NCBI GenBank assembly: GCA_945983195.1
Contig: CAMFSS010000001.1
Span: 1 to 32,722, forward strand
Length of the DNA stretch: 32,722 nt
Direction of reading: 5' to 3'
Source: an uncultured Prevotellaceae bacterium
GTDB lineage: Bacteria; Bacteroidota; Bacteroidia; Bacteroidales; Muribaculaceae
Within the stretch, counting starts at the first letter, position 1. Each line of letters opens with the position of its first letter. The translations under genes were made by a program, and so were the position numbers. The notes under the pieces are model-generated. The model was given only the letters and a program-made list of their open reading frames with translations. It had not been told where the DNA came from and did no database searches. This document shows positions 14,627 to 23,545 of this stretch, piece after piece.

Positions 14627-16107
14627 ACGCGACAATGCTATGGGAGCGGCTGACCGAGCTGCTAAGCTACAACCCTGCCGAACCGATGATTTTCAGCAGC
14701 GGCGTGTTTCTGTGGCTTTTTGCGGCTTTCATCATAGTGTACGTGTCGCTCCGCCGGCACGACACGGCACGCATATTCTTCGTCACCTGTTTCTCCTACT
14801 ATTTCTACTACAAGTCGAGCGGATTCTACTTCTTTCTGCTTGCAGTGGTCACGGTGAGCGACTTCGTGATAGCACGCACCATGCAGCGTGTGGCACGCGA
14901 CGGGCTGCGCAAGCTGCTTGTGGCACTCAGTGTGACAATAAATCTCGGACTGCTCTGCTATTTCAAGTACACCAACTTCTTCGGCGAGGTGTGGGCATCG
15001 GCAACGGGGCTGCACTTCGATGCACTCGACATATTCCTGCCCGTGGGAATATCGTTCTTCACATTCCAGTCGCTGAGCTACACCATCGACGTGTACCGCC
15101 GCCGCATTGAGCCGCTCGACCGCCTGCTCGACTATGCCTTCTATGTGTCGTTCTTCCCACAGCTTGTGGCGGGCCCAATAGTGCGCGCCAAGGACTTCAT
15201 ACCACAGATACGCCGACCACTCACCGTGACGCACACCATGATGGGCGAAGGAGTGTGGCTCATCGCCACCGGACTGTTCAAGAAGGTGGTAATCAGCGAC
15301 TACATAAGCGTGAACTTTGTGGAACGAATATTTGCCGACCCATCGCTCTACTCAGGAGTGGAGAACCTGATGGGCGTGTACGGCTACACGATGCAAATCT
15401 ACTGCGACTTCTCGGGCTACAGCGACATGGCAATAGGCATTGCGCTGCTTCTCGGCTTCCGCTTCAACATCAACTTCGACAGCCCATACAAGTCGGCTTC
15501 GATCACCGAATTCTGGCGGCGATGGCACATATCGCTATCATCGTGGCTGAAGGATTACCTCTACATATCGCTCGGCGGCAACCGCAAAGGCCGCGTGCGA
15601 CAATACGCCAACCTCATCATCACCATGTTCCTTGGCGGACTGTGGCACGGCGCATCGTGGAACTTCGTGGTGTGGGGATTGCTTCACGGCATCGCCCTCG
15701 CCGTGCACAAGGTGTGGCTCACGCTCACCGGCTCACGAGTGGGAGAGCGCGGAGCATGGTGGCGGCATGCGCTCAATGTGATTGTCACATTCCACTTTGT
15801 GTGCCTGTGCTGGGTGTTCTTCCGCAATGCCGACTTCGGCAACTCGGCGGCGATGCTCACGCAGATTGCCGGCTCATTCCACGGCGAACTGCTGCCGCAG
15901 CTACTTGCAGGCTACTGGAAAGTGATGGCACTCATAGCCCTGGGCTATGTGCTCCACTTCACCCCGGCACGCCTTGAGCGTCGTGCCAAGCTGCTGATGG
16001 CACGTGCGCCATTCGTGGTGTATCTCGTGGTGATGGTGGCTGTGATATACCTTGCCATTCAGATGCGGAGCACCGAAATACAGCCGTTCATCTACTTCCA
16101 GTTCTGA
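14623..16107 (+). CDS. MBOAT-family O-acyltransferase (AlgI-like)
   Basis: MBOAT proteins move acyl groups, usually acetyl, across the inner membrane for O-acylation of envelope polysaccharides. The 494-aa length and about a dozen hydrophobic helices fit the AlgI/PatA branch. Diagnostic sequence includes LPVGISFFTFQSLSYTIDVY (139-158), FFPQLVAGPIVR, CDFSGYSDMAIG, FWRRWHISLSSWLKDYLYI (His302) and the catalytic-type His342 in GGLWHGASWNF. It overlaps the SGNH gene by 4 nt, so the two work as a pair, with the MBOAT protein supplying acyl groups and the SGNH protein acting outside. It is last in the operon, and the convergent cdd gene ends 16 nt further on with no obvious terminator between. Confidence 0.93.
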   Translation: MNATMLWERLTELLSYNPAEPMIFSSGVFLWLFAAFIIVYVSLRRHDTARIFFVTCFSYYFYYKSSGFYFFLLAVVTVSDFVIARTMQRVARDGLRKLLVALSVTINLGLLCYFKYTNFFGEVWASATGLHFDALDIFLPVGISFFTFQSLSYTIDVYRRRIEPLDRLLDYAFYVSFFPQLVAGPIVRAKDFIPQIRRPLTVTHTMMGEGVWLIATGLFKKVVISDYISVNFVERIFADPSLYSGVENLMGVYGYTMQIYCDFSGYSDMAIGIALLLGFRFNINFDSPYKSASITEFWRRWHISLSSWLKDYLYISLGGNRKGRVRQYANLIITMFLGGLWHGASWNFVVWGLLHGIALAVHKVWLTLTGSRVGERGAWWRHALNVIVTFHFVCLCWVFFRNADFGNSAAMLTQIAGSFHGELLPQLLAGYWKVMALIALGYVLHFTPARLERRAKLLMARAPFVVYLVVMVAVIYLAIQMRSTEIQPFIYFQF

Positions 16108-16123
16108 TGCTTTGCAGCAGGGG

Positions 16124-16597
16124 CTAAAGGTCTTCGTGGAAGATTAGCGGCAGGAGGTGGGAAACCTCGCTCAGCACATAAATTTCATCGGCACCGTAGA
16201 GGATAATTTCGAGCTTCGCGCCACCGATTCGCTCATACTCGGCAAGCACCTGGCGGCAGGCACCGCATGGCGACACCGGGTGCGGCGTGAAAGCACCGTT
16301 GTGGAAGGCGGCAATTGCGAGCTTCACGAAGCGCACACCGGGATAGCTCGAATGTGCATAGAAGCAAGTGGTGCGCTCGGCGCAAGTGCCCGAAGGGAAT
16401 GCCACATTCTCCTGATTAGAGCCGGTGACAATCTCACCATTGGCAAGCAGCAGGGCAGCACCCACATTGAACCGGCTATAAGGGGAATAAGCGCGCTGTG
16501 TGGCACTTTTTGCCAAATCAACCAAATTTTTGTCGGCATCGGTTAGCTCATTGTAAGAGTAAACCCTTATCTTTGTAACCAAATTAATCTCTTTCAT
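16124..16597 (-). CDS. cdd: Cytidine deaminase
   Basis: This zinc enzyme deaminates cytidine and deoxycytidine to uridine and deoxyuridine in pyrimidine salvage. It carries the proton-shuttle motif TCAERTT (Cys72 zinc ligand, Glu74) and SPCGACRQ (Cys111 and Cys114 zinc ligands). FNVGAALL and GSNQENVAFPSG are the usual substrate-binding stretches. ATG 16597 (MKEINLVTKI) is chosen over the 39-nt longer option at 16636, because that ATG overlaps the -7 promoter box and its first 13 residues look non-coding. At 157 aa it is slightly longer than minimal homotetrameric forms. Confidence 0.94.
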   Translation of the reverse strand: MKEINLVTKIRVYSYNELTDADKNLVDLAKSATQRAYSPYSRFNVGAALLLANGEIVTGSNQENVAFPSGTCAERTTCFYAHSSYPGVRFVKLAIAAFHNGAFTPHPVSPCGACRQVLAEYERIGGAKLEIILYGADEIYVLSEVSHLLPLIFHEDL

Positions 16598-16615
16598 GAT
16601 AAATGCTAATTTTAG

Positions 16616-17230
16616 TTGATGATGTTTTTCACGCACAAATATAATAAAAAAACTTCACACGGCAACTTAGTGGCGGTGCTTTGTGCCGCATTATTAGTGA
16701 TTTTGGCATCTTGCAGCACCGGGCGCAAGGCGACCAACGACCGCCGTGACTACACCCGGCAGAGCGGCAGCAGCTACACGCCCATCGGACGCGACGGCAC
16801 GGCACAGCGCAAGCACTACATTGCCACATTCAGCGATGCTGCCATACGCAACCGCAAGCAGTATGGTATTCCGGCAGCCATCACACTGGGGCAGGGAATA
16901 CTTGAAAGTGCAGGCGGCACAAGCTACCTTGCCGTGAACGGCAACAACCACTTCGGCATCAAGGCATCGAGCGACTGGACGGGGCGCACGATTTCAAAAC
17001 CGGGCAGCTCCGACAAATACCGCATATACCCGAGCGTGGAGCAGTGCTTTGCCGCCCATGCCAAATTCTTGAGCCGCAAACGCTATGCGCCGCTTTTCAA
17101 GCTGAAAATCACCGACTACAAAGGGTGGGCACGAAAACTCAAGGAGTGCGGCTATGCCACCGACCCCAATTATGCCTCGAAACTCATAAAAATCATAGAA
17201 ACCTACAACCTCCAGGAACTCGACAGATAG
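16616..17230 (+). CDS. GH73 glucosaminidase-domain lipoprotein
   Basis: A 204-aa protein with a lipoprotein signal (hydrophobic VAVLCAALLVILAS followed by Cys33) and a glucosaminidase domain from about residue 66 to the end. GH73 enzymes cleave beta-1,4 bonds after GlcNAc in peptidoglycan. The catalytic Glu97 is in GQGILESAGG, and NGNNHFGIKA, YRIYPSVEQCFAAHAKFL and GYATDPNYASKLIKII are typical of the FlgJ-like domain. It has no LysM repeats, unlike many relatives, so the lipid anchor may hold it near the wall. The start is uncertain among three successive ATG codons (16616, 16619, 16622). No clear promoter was found; it diverges from cdd. Confidence 0.88.
   Translation: MMMFFTHKYNKKTSHGNLVAVLCAALLVILASCSTGRKATNDRRDYTRQSGSSYTPIGRDGTAQRKHYIATFSDAAIRNRKQYGIPAAITLGQGILESAGGTSYLAVNGNNHFGIKASSDWTGRTISKPGSSDKYRIYPSVEQCFAAHAKFLSRKRYAPLFKLKITDYKGWARKLKECGYATDPNYASKLIKIIETYNLQELDR
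16636..16666 (-). promoter_or_regulatory. cdd promoter
   Basis: On the minus strand GTTG (16666-16663), 19 nt and TATATTTG (16643-16636) form a near-perfect promoter, with a leader of about 32 nt to ATG 16597. It lies inside the first codons of the divergent GH73 gene, so the two transcripts overlap at their 5' ends. Confidence 0.65.
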
Positions 17231-17303
17231 CACTGCGTTTTTTCCCCTTCACACTGCTTAAATGGCACTTTTTAAGGGCTAAATATTATTTTTTGACGGA
17301 AAA

Positions 17304-17336
17304 ATTGTGTTATTTGTGATAATTTGCATATATTTG
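17304..17336 (+). promoter_or_regulatory. Promoter for the 17480 secreted-protein gene
   Basis: ATTG at 17304-17307, 21 nt and TATATTTG at 17329-17336. The -7 box is perfect and the -33 box has one mismatch. The implied leader is long, about 137 nt. Confidence 0.65.
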
Positions 17337-17413
17337 CGCAACATTTCAGAATCGGAACATTCAGGCATCATCGCCCGTAGTGTTACTTTTAAGGAATCAA
17401 CTGTTTTTTTGTC

Positions 17414-17436
17414 ATAACCATTATTATTGTGGTTAT
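17414..17436. promoter_or_regulatory. Inverted repeat in the leader of the 17480 gene
   Basis: ATAACCA (17414-17420) and TGGTTAT (17430-17436) form a 7-bp inverted repeat with a 9-nt loop, and GGTTATAACC (17431-17440) extends it as a further palindrome. It lies about 45 nt before the start codon, downstream of the promoter. It could be an operator or a leader hairpin; the sequence does not decide. Confidence 0.35.
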
Positions 17437-17479
17437 AACCAAGGAATAACTACTATTAACACTATAAAACTTAAGTTCT

Positions 17480-19840
17480 ATGATTAAAAATCTACTTATC
17501 ACAGCGTGTGTGGCAGGCGCAATGACAGTTGCAGCCACAGCCCAGCAAGCTCCTACGCAGGCTAAAGTCGCAAAAATGAAGATGGAAGCACCTGCAAAGA
17601 GCGCAATCAAGGTGAAAAAATTCGACGGCCGCGTGCTCGAAAGCAAGCAGCTCAGCAAGGACGTGACCCTGCAAAAAGTGCAGACTGCCAACGGACTGAC
17701 AGTGAAGCGCATAGTGGACAACCGCAGAGTCAACAAGACTATCAAGGCTGCCGACGTGAAGAAGCCAACAGAGAAGAGCGAGGGTACAAACAATGCCATA
17801 ACTCTCAATGAAAGCTTCGAAGGCTGGGACGGTGTTACCGAAGGCTGGCTCCCCGAAGGCTGGTCGATAGATTCGAAAACCGGAGCAATCGAAACGGAAA
17901 CTCCTATAAACTGGAATGTTTCTTCTGCCGGACTATATATGCCGGAACCCGACGGCAACTACTATGCTGTCATTTACTACGATGTCAACACTAAGGATGA
18001 GTGGCTCATCACTCCGGTAGTCGACCTGCCCGAATACCCGAAGCTCTACTACAAGGCATTAGTGTCGCCGGCATTCCTGTTTGAAATGAGCAGTGAAACC
18101 ATCGATTGGGAAACCTACGAATTTATTGAAAAGCGTGTAGCAGCCAATGTTCAAGTGCTGGTGCGTGCCGAGGGCGAAGCAGAGTGGACAGTGGTGAAAG
18201 ACTACTTTGAAGAGTACAGCTCCCAAAATCTGTCGTTCTACGACTTGCTCAATATGGAGCCGAATGAACTGGAGCTATTTTCAGTTGACCTTGCCGACTA
18301 CAAGGGCAAGCGCATACAAGTGGCATTCCGCTACTATGGAGCCGACGGAAACACAGTGGCTATAGATGCTGTAAGCGTATCGAATCCGGCTCTTGAAGCA
18401 AGCTATTCATGGCCATTTGGCACACAGTTCTTTGGTATCGCAGCTGACTGGGTGGCATTCCCGTATTCAGTTCCAGTACATCCGGTGAATGTTCCCCTCA
18501 CATGGTACAACACTACCGAAGACTACACCGCCGATTTCACATGGGAATATGACGACCCGATTACAGCCGATCGCATGAGCGTCAACACCACCGACCTCAC
18601 ATTGACCTACGTTCCCGACTATAGCAGCGACTTCTCTTGCCGCAACAACATGTTCTTCACACCGAAACTCATTGCCTCAGCTGAGGGTTCAGCTCCGGGA
18701 GAGGCTCAGAGCTACGATTACTGCCAATTTGGCGGCAAGGCCGAATGGGAACAATCGGGCAACATCTTCAACTTCGGCTTAAGCCTGTTCGACTACCGAA
18801 CTGAGGGATTTGACATTGCCGTTCTTGACAACGACATGGATGCCGGAATTCCAATCTACGGTTACAGCAAGGACGTTGACCAATTCTGGACCGACTACAC
18901 CTTCAGCGGCCAGGAGGAAGAAGGCGAAGGCGTGAAACTTACAGGCATCTTAAACTACTACTTCACACAGGAAGCCCCAATAGTGATTTCAGGAGCATGG
19001 ATTCACGGCAAGGGTCAGATTGGCGCAGATGCAGAGTTCACGCTTGACGTTATCCCTCTCGACGATGAGACAGGCGAAATGAAAACCCCGATTGCCACAG
19101 CCAAGTGCAAAGGCTCCGATATGATTGCAGACGAAGGCGGAATGCAGAATTTCTACACAGTTCCGTTTAGCTTCGCCGAGCCGGTTGTGCTTTCACAAAT
19201 GGATTGCTTCTCATACATAGTGCGCCTGAGCGGCTTCAACGACCCTGACAATGTAACTTGGTTTGCACCTTATCAGTCGGCACTTGACAACCCCGACGGC
19301 TATGCACTGGGCTGGATAGAGAAAGCTATCACCATGGGCGGCGAAACCCGCAGCTCACTTTCACCAGTTGCCTACTACACCGGCTTCCAGTCGTTTGGCA
19401 TTATGCTCGATGCAGCATATCCTTGGCTCGATGCAGATACCAACGAGGTGACAATCTCAACAGAAGGCGTGGCTGAAGTGGCACTCGGAAGCTACTACGA
19501 CGGCTCAGAGTTTACAGCAACACTTGCCGACGGCTCAGAACTTCCCGCATGGCTCACAGTGACTACTGAAGGTCGCTACGGCAATGCAAAAGTCACCTTC
19601 ACCGCTACCGGCAACGAAGCAGCATCGTGCAACGTGAAGATTTCGGCACCCGGCGTAAACAAGGTGTTCTATGTGAGCTACGACGGCACAACCGGAGTTG
19701 AAGGCGTGAATGCAGCCGACGGCTCAGCCGTGAAGGAAGTGTACAACGCCATGGGACAGCGCGTAGCAGCCGACAGCGATGCCAAGGGCATCTATCTGCT
19801 CCGCCGCAGCAACGGCCGCGTGGAGAAAATCATCCGCTAA
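17480..19840 (+). CDS. Secreted protein with choice-of-anchor J-like domain and sorting-type C-terminal tail
   Basis: A 786-aa exported protein. It has a Sec signal (MIKNLLITACVAGAMTVAAT, cleaved near AQQAP), then a charged linker with repeated Lys. At about 110-285 is a beta-sandwich domain typical of choice-of-anchor J proteins (NESFEGWDG, PEGWSIDS, DEWLITPVVDLPE, AFRYYGADGNTVAIDAVSV). Long extracellular-looking beta regions follow. The last ~45 residues (KEVYNAMGQRVAADSD, GIYLLRRSNGRVEKIIR) resemble a type A sorting or Por-secretion tail. The specific function is unknown; adhesion or glycan/peptide binding at the surface would be a guess. It is monocistronic, with a promoter at 17304 and a hairpin terminator at 19888. 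Confidence 0.8.
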   Translation: MIKNLLITACVAGAMTVAATAQQAPTQAKVAKMKMEAPAKSAIKVKKFDGRVLESKQLSKDVTLQKVQTANGLTVKRIVDNRRVNKTIKAADVKKPTEKSEGTNNAITLNESFEGWDGVTEGWLPEGWSIDSKTGAIETETPINWNVSSAGLYMPEPDGNYYAVIYYDVNTKDEWLITPVVDLPEYPKLYYKALVSPAFLFEMSSETIDWETYEFIEKRVAANVQVLVRAEGEAEWTVVKDYFEEYSSQNLSFYDLLNMEPNELELFSVDLADYKGKRIQVAFRYYGADGNTVAIDAVSVSNPALEASYSWPFGTQFFGIAADWVAFPYSVPVHPVNVPLTWYNTTEDYTADFTWEYDDPITADRMSVNTTDLTLTYVPDYSSDFSCRNNMFFTPKLIASAEGSAPGEAQSYDYCQFGGKAEWEQSGNIFNFGLSLFDYRTEGFDIAVLDNDMDAGIPIYGYSKDVDQFWTDYTFSGQEEEGEGVKLTGILNYYFTQEAPIVISGAWIHGKGQIGADAEFTLDVIPLDDETGEMKTPIATAKCKGSDMIADEGGMQNFYTVPFSFAEPVVLSQMDCFSYIVRLSGFNDPDNVTWFAPYQSALDNPDGYALGWIEKAITMGGETRSSLSPVAYYTGFQSFGIMLDAAYPWLDADTNEVTISTEGVAEVALGSYYDGSEFTATLADGSELPAWLTVTTEGRYGNAKVTFTATGNEAASCNVKISAPGVNKVFYVSYDGTTGVEGVNAADGSAVKEVYNAMGQRVAADSDAKGIYLLRRSNGRVEKIIR

Positions 19841-19887
19841 CACTGCATACTAAACAAAAGCTAATATAGCTACCCAACACTAACAAA

Positions 19888-19921
19888 GAGGCGGTGTCCG
19901 TGTAAAAATGGACACCGCCTC
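19888..19921 (+). terminator. Hairpin after the 17480 gene
   Basis: GAGGCGGTGTCC (19888-19899) and GGACACCGCCTC (19910-19921) form a perfect 12-bp stem with a 10-nt loop, 48 nt after the stop codon. No long T run follows (CTTACAATG), so it may end transcription weakly or only stabilise the mRNA end. It abuts the higB remnant. Confidence 0.55.
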
Positions 19922-19923
19922 CT

Positions 19924-20037
19924 TACAATGATTACAGGCTTGTGGTTGTGATTCAATTCACACCCAAAAGAGTATATATTAGATTTGTAGGAACCCACAA
20001 AGAATACGATAAGATTAGCAACATCAAAACTATATAG
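19924..20037 (+). pseudogene. higB: Remnant of a HigB-family toxin (C-terminal ~37 codons)
   Basis: In the frame ending at TAG 20035-20037 the DNA reads NDYRLVVVIQF, then PKRVYIRFVGTHKEYDKI and SNIKTI-stop. This is the well-known end of HigB/RelE-like mRNA interferase toxins (compare NDYRLV.., RVYIRFVGTHAEYDKI). The first ~60 residues are missing: upstream of about 19924 the frame runs into the terminator hairpin and no start codon or toxin sequence is seen. The stop is 2 nt before the antitoxin ATG, the normal toxin-antitoxin spacing. Loss of the front half should abolish toxicity. This assignment rests on remembered family sequence. Confidence 0.75.
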
Positions 20038-20039
20038 CT

Positions 20040-20405
20040 ATGGCACAAATTAAGAATGAAACAGCCTATAGAGTGGCATTGCAACGCATTGACGAACTGC
20101 TACCCTTGGTTGACGACACCACACCTACCAACGACAAGAATTATATTGAGCTTGATATGATTGCAGATTTGGTCGAAGAATATGAGATGGAACACTATCC
20201 CATATCTACACCGTCGTTGGTCGACACCCTGAAATTGCGAATGTATGAAATGGGGCTTACTCAAGCAAAATTAGCTGAATTACTTGGAATTAGTGCCGCA
20301 CGCATCAGCGAAATAATATCCTGCAAAGGTGAGCCATCACTCAAAACGGGGCGAGAAATGTGCCGAAAGCTGAATATCGACCCTGCAATAGTTCTGGGGC
20401 TATAG
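20040..20405 (+). CDS. higA: HigA-type antitoxin / HTH transcriptional regulator
   Basis: A 121-aa protein. It has an N-terminal helical part of the COG5499 kind (YIELDMIADLVEEYEMEHYPI, residues 35-55) and a C-terminal Xre-like helix-turn-helix at about 60-115 (GLTQAKLAELLGISAARISEI). Antitoxins of this type bind HigB and repress their own operon through the HTH. It follows the truncated higB by 2 nt, so it is now an orphan antitoxin, possibly kept to neutralise a HigB elsewhere or as a plain regulator. Base composition is more AT-rich than neighbouring genes, fitting horizontal acquisition. No promoter matching the consensus was found upstream, so its expression is uncertain. Confidence 0.87.
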   Translation: MAQIKNETAYRVALQRIDELLPLVDDTTPTNDKNYIELDMIADLVEEYEMEHYPISTPSLVDTLKLRMYEMGLTQAKLAELLGISAARISEIISCKGEPSLKTGREMCRKLNIDPAIVLGL

Positions 20406-20499
20406 GGAACGGCATGATGGGGTGAAATTTTGTTAATTCGGGGAAAAACAGAGGGTGTGATTTAACTTTCGAGGGCTACAAGCATCAAATAGGGCGAAA

Positions 20500-20534
20500 A
20501 CGACTCGCAGAGTCGTAACTATTTAGTAATTTTG
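20500..20534 (+). promoter_or_regulatory. Palindromic operator candidate plus -7 box for the outer-membrane protein gene
   Basis: ACGACTC-GCA-GAGTCGT (20500-20516) is a perfect 7-bp inverted repeat, ending 10 nt before a perfect -7 box TAATTTTG (20527-20534). There is no TTTG at the expected -33 position, and the palindrome occupies that region. This arrangement suggests a regulator binding site (activator or repressor) controlling the gene at 20572. Confidence 0.5.
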
Positions 20535-20571
20535 CATACTGGAAATTCAAAAAAATAAACACTGGAGATTA

Positions 20572-23508
20572 ATGAAACGTTTGTTGACAATGCTTGTGGC
20601 GGCAGTTATAGGCTTTGCCGGAATGGAGGCAGAGGCTGCCAACATCAGAGGAAAAATAGTTGACGCAACCGACAAGTCGCCGCTCCCCGAAGCGACAGTA
20701 AGATTGGTAAAAGCGACGAAGGACAGCACGTACGTGGCAGGCGCAGCAGCCGATGCCGAAGGGCGGTTCACTCTTTCGGGAGTGCGCCAAGGCAAATATG
20801 TACTCTCGGTGAGCTACATAGGCTACGCAACGCTGAAGAAGGATATCGCTGTGGGCAGTGCTGACCTTCGCCTCGGCTCAATCGAACTGAGCGAGAGCAC
20901 CATTATGCTGAAAGAGGCCACTGTGGTGGGCGTGAAGACTGAAATTACGGTGAAAGAGGACACGGTGGAATACAATGCCGACTCCTACAAGACCCAGCCA
21001 AACGCCGTGGTGGAGGACCTGCTGAAGCGACTTCCGGGCGTAGAGGTTGGCACCGACGGCAAAATCACAGCCCAGGGCAAGGAGGTAAAGAAGATTCTCA
21101 TCGACGGCAAGGAGTTCTTTGCCGACGACCCCAAAGTGGCATCGAAGAATATTCCCGTGGAAATGGTAGACAAGCTCCAGGTGGTTGACCGCAAAAGCGA
21201 CCTTGCACGCCTCACGGGAGTTGACGACGGCGAGGAAGAAACCGTAATCAACCTAACGGTGAAGAAGGGCATGAACAATGGCTGGTTTGGAACAATCACC
21301 GGAGGCTACGGCACTGACGACCGCTACTCGGGCAGCTTGATTATCAACCACTTCCGCGACGGCAACCAATTCACCATACTCGGCGGTACCAACAACACCA
21401 ACGAGCCGGCATTCACCGACGGCGGCTCAAGCCGATTCAGCCGCTTCGGCGGCAGCAACGGCATCAACACCACGCAAAGTGCCGGATTCAACTTCAATGT
21501 GGGCAAGGAGGAAACATTCCGCGCAGGCGGCAGCCTGCTCTACTCGCACACCGACCAGGACAACCGCAACAAGAGCAGCTACCAGTATCTGCTCGAAGAC
21601 GGAAACTCCTACAACGACTCCTATTCCACCTCGCGCGACAAAGGGCACAACATTCGCGGCGACTTCCGCCTGAAGTGGGAGGTTGACTCTTTCAACACCC
21701 TGGAATTCCGCCCCAATTTCTCATTCAACTTCAGCGACTCGTGGAAGACCGACAGCTCAATGATGCGCAACTATATGCTTGAATTGCAATCGAAGAGCAT
21801 CAGCTCCTATATAAACAACGGAAAGAGCTATGAATTCGGCGGCCAGCTCGTATACAACCACAAGTTCAAGAGCCACCCCGGACGCAGCTACAGTGCACAG
21901 CTACGCTACAACTTCAGCAACGTGCGCGAGGACGGAAGCACCGTGACCCGCAACACATTCTCTGAAGATGCCAACACCGAAGACCAGGACATCAACCAAA
22001 TCTACGACAACAAGCGATGGAGCAATGCCGTGAACTGGCGACTCACATGGACCGAACCGCTCGGCGACGTGAAGAATGCACGATTCATCACCGCCGCCTA
22101 CCGCGGAAACTTCCGCTTCAACAACTCCGACAAATTTGTCTACGACTTGGATAACGGCAGCGGCACGCAGAACACCACGGAGGCAACACCCTCGCCACTG
22201 CTCGCCGCAGCACTCAACGATGCAACATTCTGCCGCGCCATAGCCGAAAAATACTCTCCTGTGGTGATGCTCGACTACCGCCTGCTCGCCGATGTGCTCG
22301 AATATGAGCTTGGCGATGCAATTTTCAACGACGAACTGAGCAGCTCGCTGCGCAACAAGTCGTTCACCCAAAGTTTCCAACTCGGCTTCAAGCAAGTACG
22401 CAAGGAATACAACCTCGATGCCGGCTTGCAGCTCAACTCGTCGATGCAGCAAAGCGACGACCTGCTCGACCCCAATCGCAACGTGCCGCAACGATGGACG
22501 TGGAACGTGGCACCATACGCCCGACTGCGCATGAAATTCTCAAAGACGCGCAACTTGGCTTTCGACTACCGCTCACGCTACAGCGAGCCGTCGGTGAGCC
22601 AACTGCAACCGGTAGCCGACGTGTCGAACCCGCTGCGAATCGTAATTGGTAATCCCGACCTGAAATCGACATTCACACAGAACATCAACCTGCGCTTCAA
22701 CGACTTCGACCAGAAGGAGCAGCGAAGCATCATGGCAATGATAGGAGGACAATACTCGCTCAACAGCATCATATCGAAGGTGACTTACGACCAGGGAACC
22801 CGCGGACAGACCACCACCTATGAGAACGTGAACGGCGTGTGGAATGCAATCGGAATGTGCATGTTCAGCTTCCCATTCAAGCGCAAGAGCTGGTACTACT
22901 CCACCATGACGCGACTGAGCTACTCAAGCACCGTGGGCTACAACAACAATGCCTACAACCGCAGCGGAACACTGTCGTGGCACGTAGCACCGGGAATCTC
23001 GTTCCGCCCCGACGCACTTGAGCTGGAGCTTCGACCAACCTACAACCTGCAAACTACGCACAACAGCACCCAGACATCAGCCAACCGCAACATACACACA
23101 TACGGAGCATCATTCAACGGCACCTACTATGCACCGCTCGGCTTCGTGCTTGCCACCGACGTGCGCTACAGCTCATCGAGCGGCTACACCGACGGCTTCA
23201 ACTCCACCCAGTGGCTGTGGAATGCTTCGCTAAGCTACCAGTTCCTCGCCGACAAGTCGGCAACGCTCTCGGTGAAGGTATTCGACATTCTGGGACAGCG
23301 ACAGAGCATCAGCCGCAGCGTAACCGCCAACTACATACGCGATATGGAGTATAACACGCTGTCGCGCTACTTCATGTTCTCGTTCACCTACAAGTTCACT
23401 ACTTTCGGCAGCCACAAGAACAACCCGAAGGTGGAAGGCGGCGACTTCGGCGGACCGGGACGCTTCCGTGGCGGACGTCCACCTATGGGACCGCCTCCCG
23501 GCAGATAA
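20572..23508 (+). CDS. Outer-membrane beta-barrel protein with carboxypeptidase-D-like N-terminal domain (TonB-receptor-like)
   Basis: A 978-aa exported protein. It has a signal peptide (MKRLLTMLVAAVIGFAGMEA, cleaved near AEAAN) and a carboxypeptidase-regulatory-like beta-sandwich at about 25-105 (IRGKIVDATDKSPLPEATV, GKYVLSVSYIGYAT). A plug-like domain follows at about 120-230 (DTVEYNADSYKTQPNAVVED, LLKRLPGVEV, KKILIDGKEFFADDP). The rest is a long beta-barrel rich in alternating aromatic strands. The C-terminal Gly/Pro/Arg-rich end (GGPGRFRGGRPPMGPPPGR) is typical of this Bacteroidetes outer-membrane family. It is not followed by a SusD gene, so it is not a classic SusCD glycan importer. Substrate unknown. 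A palindrome at its promoter suggests specific regulation. Confidence 0.88.
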   Translation: MKRLLTMLVAAVIGFAGMEAEAANIRGKIVDATDKSPLPEATVRLVKATKDSTYVAGAAADAEGRFTLSGVRQGKYVLSVSYIGYATLKKDIAVGSADLRLGSIELSESTIMLKEATVVGVKTEITVKEDTVEYNADSYKTQPNAVVEDLLKRLPGVEVGTDGKITAQGKEVKKILIDGKEFFADDPKVASKNIPVEMVDKLQVVDRKSDLARLTGVDDGEEETVINLTVKKGMNNGWFGTITGGYGTDDRYSGSLIINHFRDGNQFTILGGTNNTNEPAFTDGGSSRFSRFGGSNGINTTQSAGFNFNVGKEETFRAGGSLLYSHTDQDNRNKSSYQYLLEDGNSYNDSYSTSRDKGHNIRGDFRLKWEVDSFNTLEFRPNFSFNFSDSWKTDSSMMRNYMLELQSKSISSYINNGKSYEFGGQLVYNHKFKSHPGRSYSAQLRYNFSNVREDGSTVTRNTFSEDANTEDQDINQIYDNKRWSNAVNWRLTWTEPLGDVKNARFITAAYRGNFRFNNSDKFVYDLDNGSGTQNTTEATPSPLLAAALNDATFCRAIAEKYSPVVMLDYRLLADVLEYELGDAIFNDELSSSLRNKSFTQSFQLGFKQVRKEYNLDAGLQLNSSMQQSDDLLDPNRNVPQRWTWNVAPYARLRMKFSKTRNLAFDYRSRYSEPSVSQLQPVADVSNPLRIVIGNPDLKSTFTQNINLRFNDFDQKEQRSIMAMIGGQYSLNSIISKVTYDQGTRGQTTTYENVNGVWNAIGMCMFSFPFKRKSWYYSTMTRLSYSSTVGYNNNAYNRSGTLSWHVAPGISFRPDALELELRPTYNLQTTHNSTQTSANRNIHTYGASFNGTYYAPLGFVLATDVRYSSSSGYTDGFNSTQWLWNASLSYQFLADKSATLSVKVFDILGQRQSISRSVTANYIRDMEYNTLSRYFMFSFTYKFTTFGSHKNNPKVEGGDFGGPGRFRGGRPPMGPPPGR

Positions 23509-23545
23509 AGAAACGGCACTCACACACTCATTTTTTTCATAAAGC

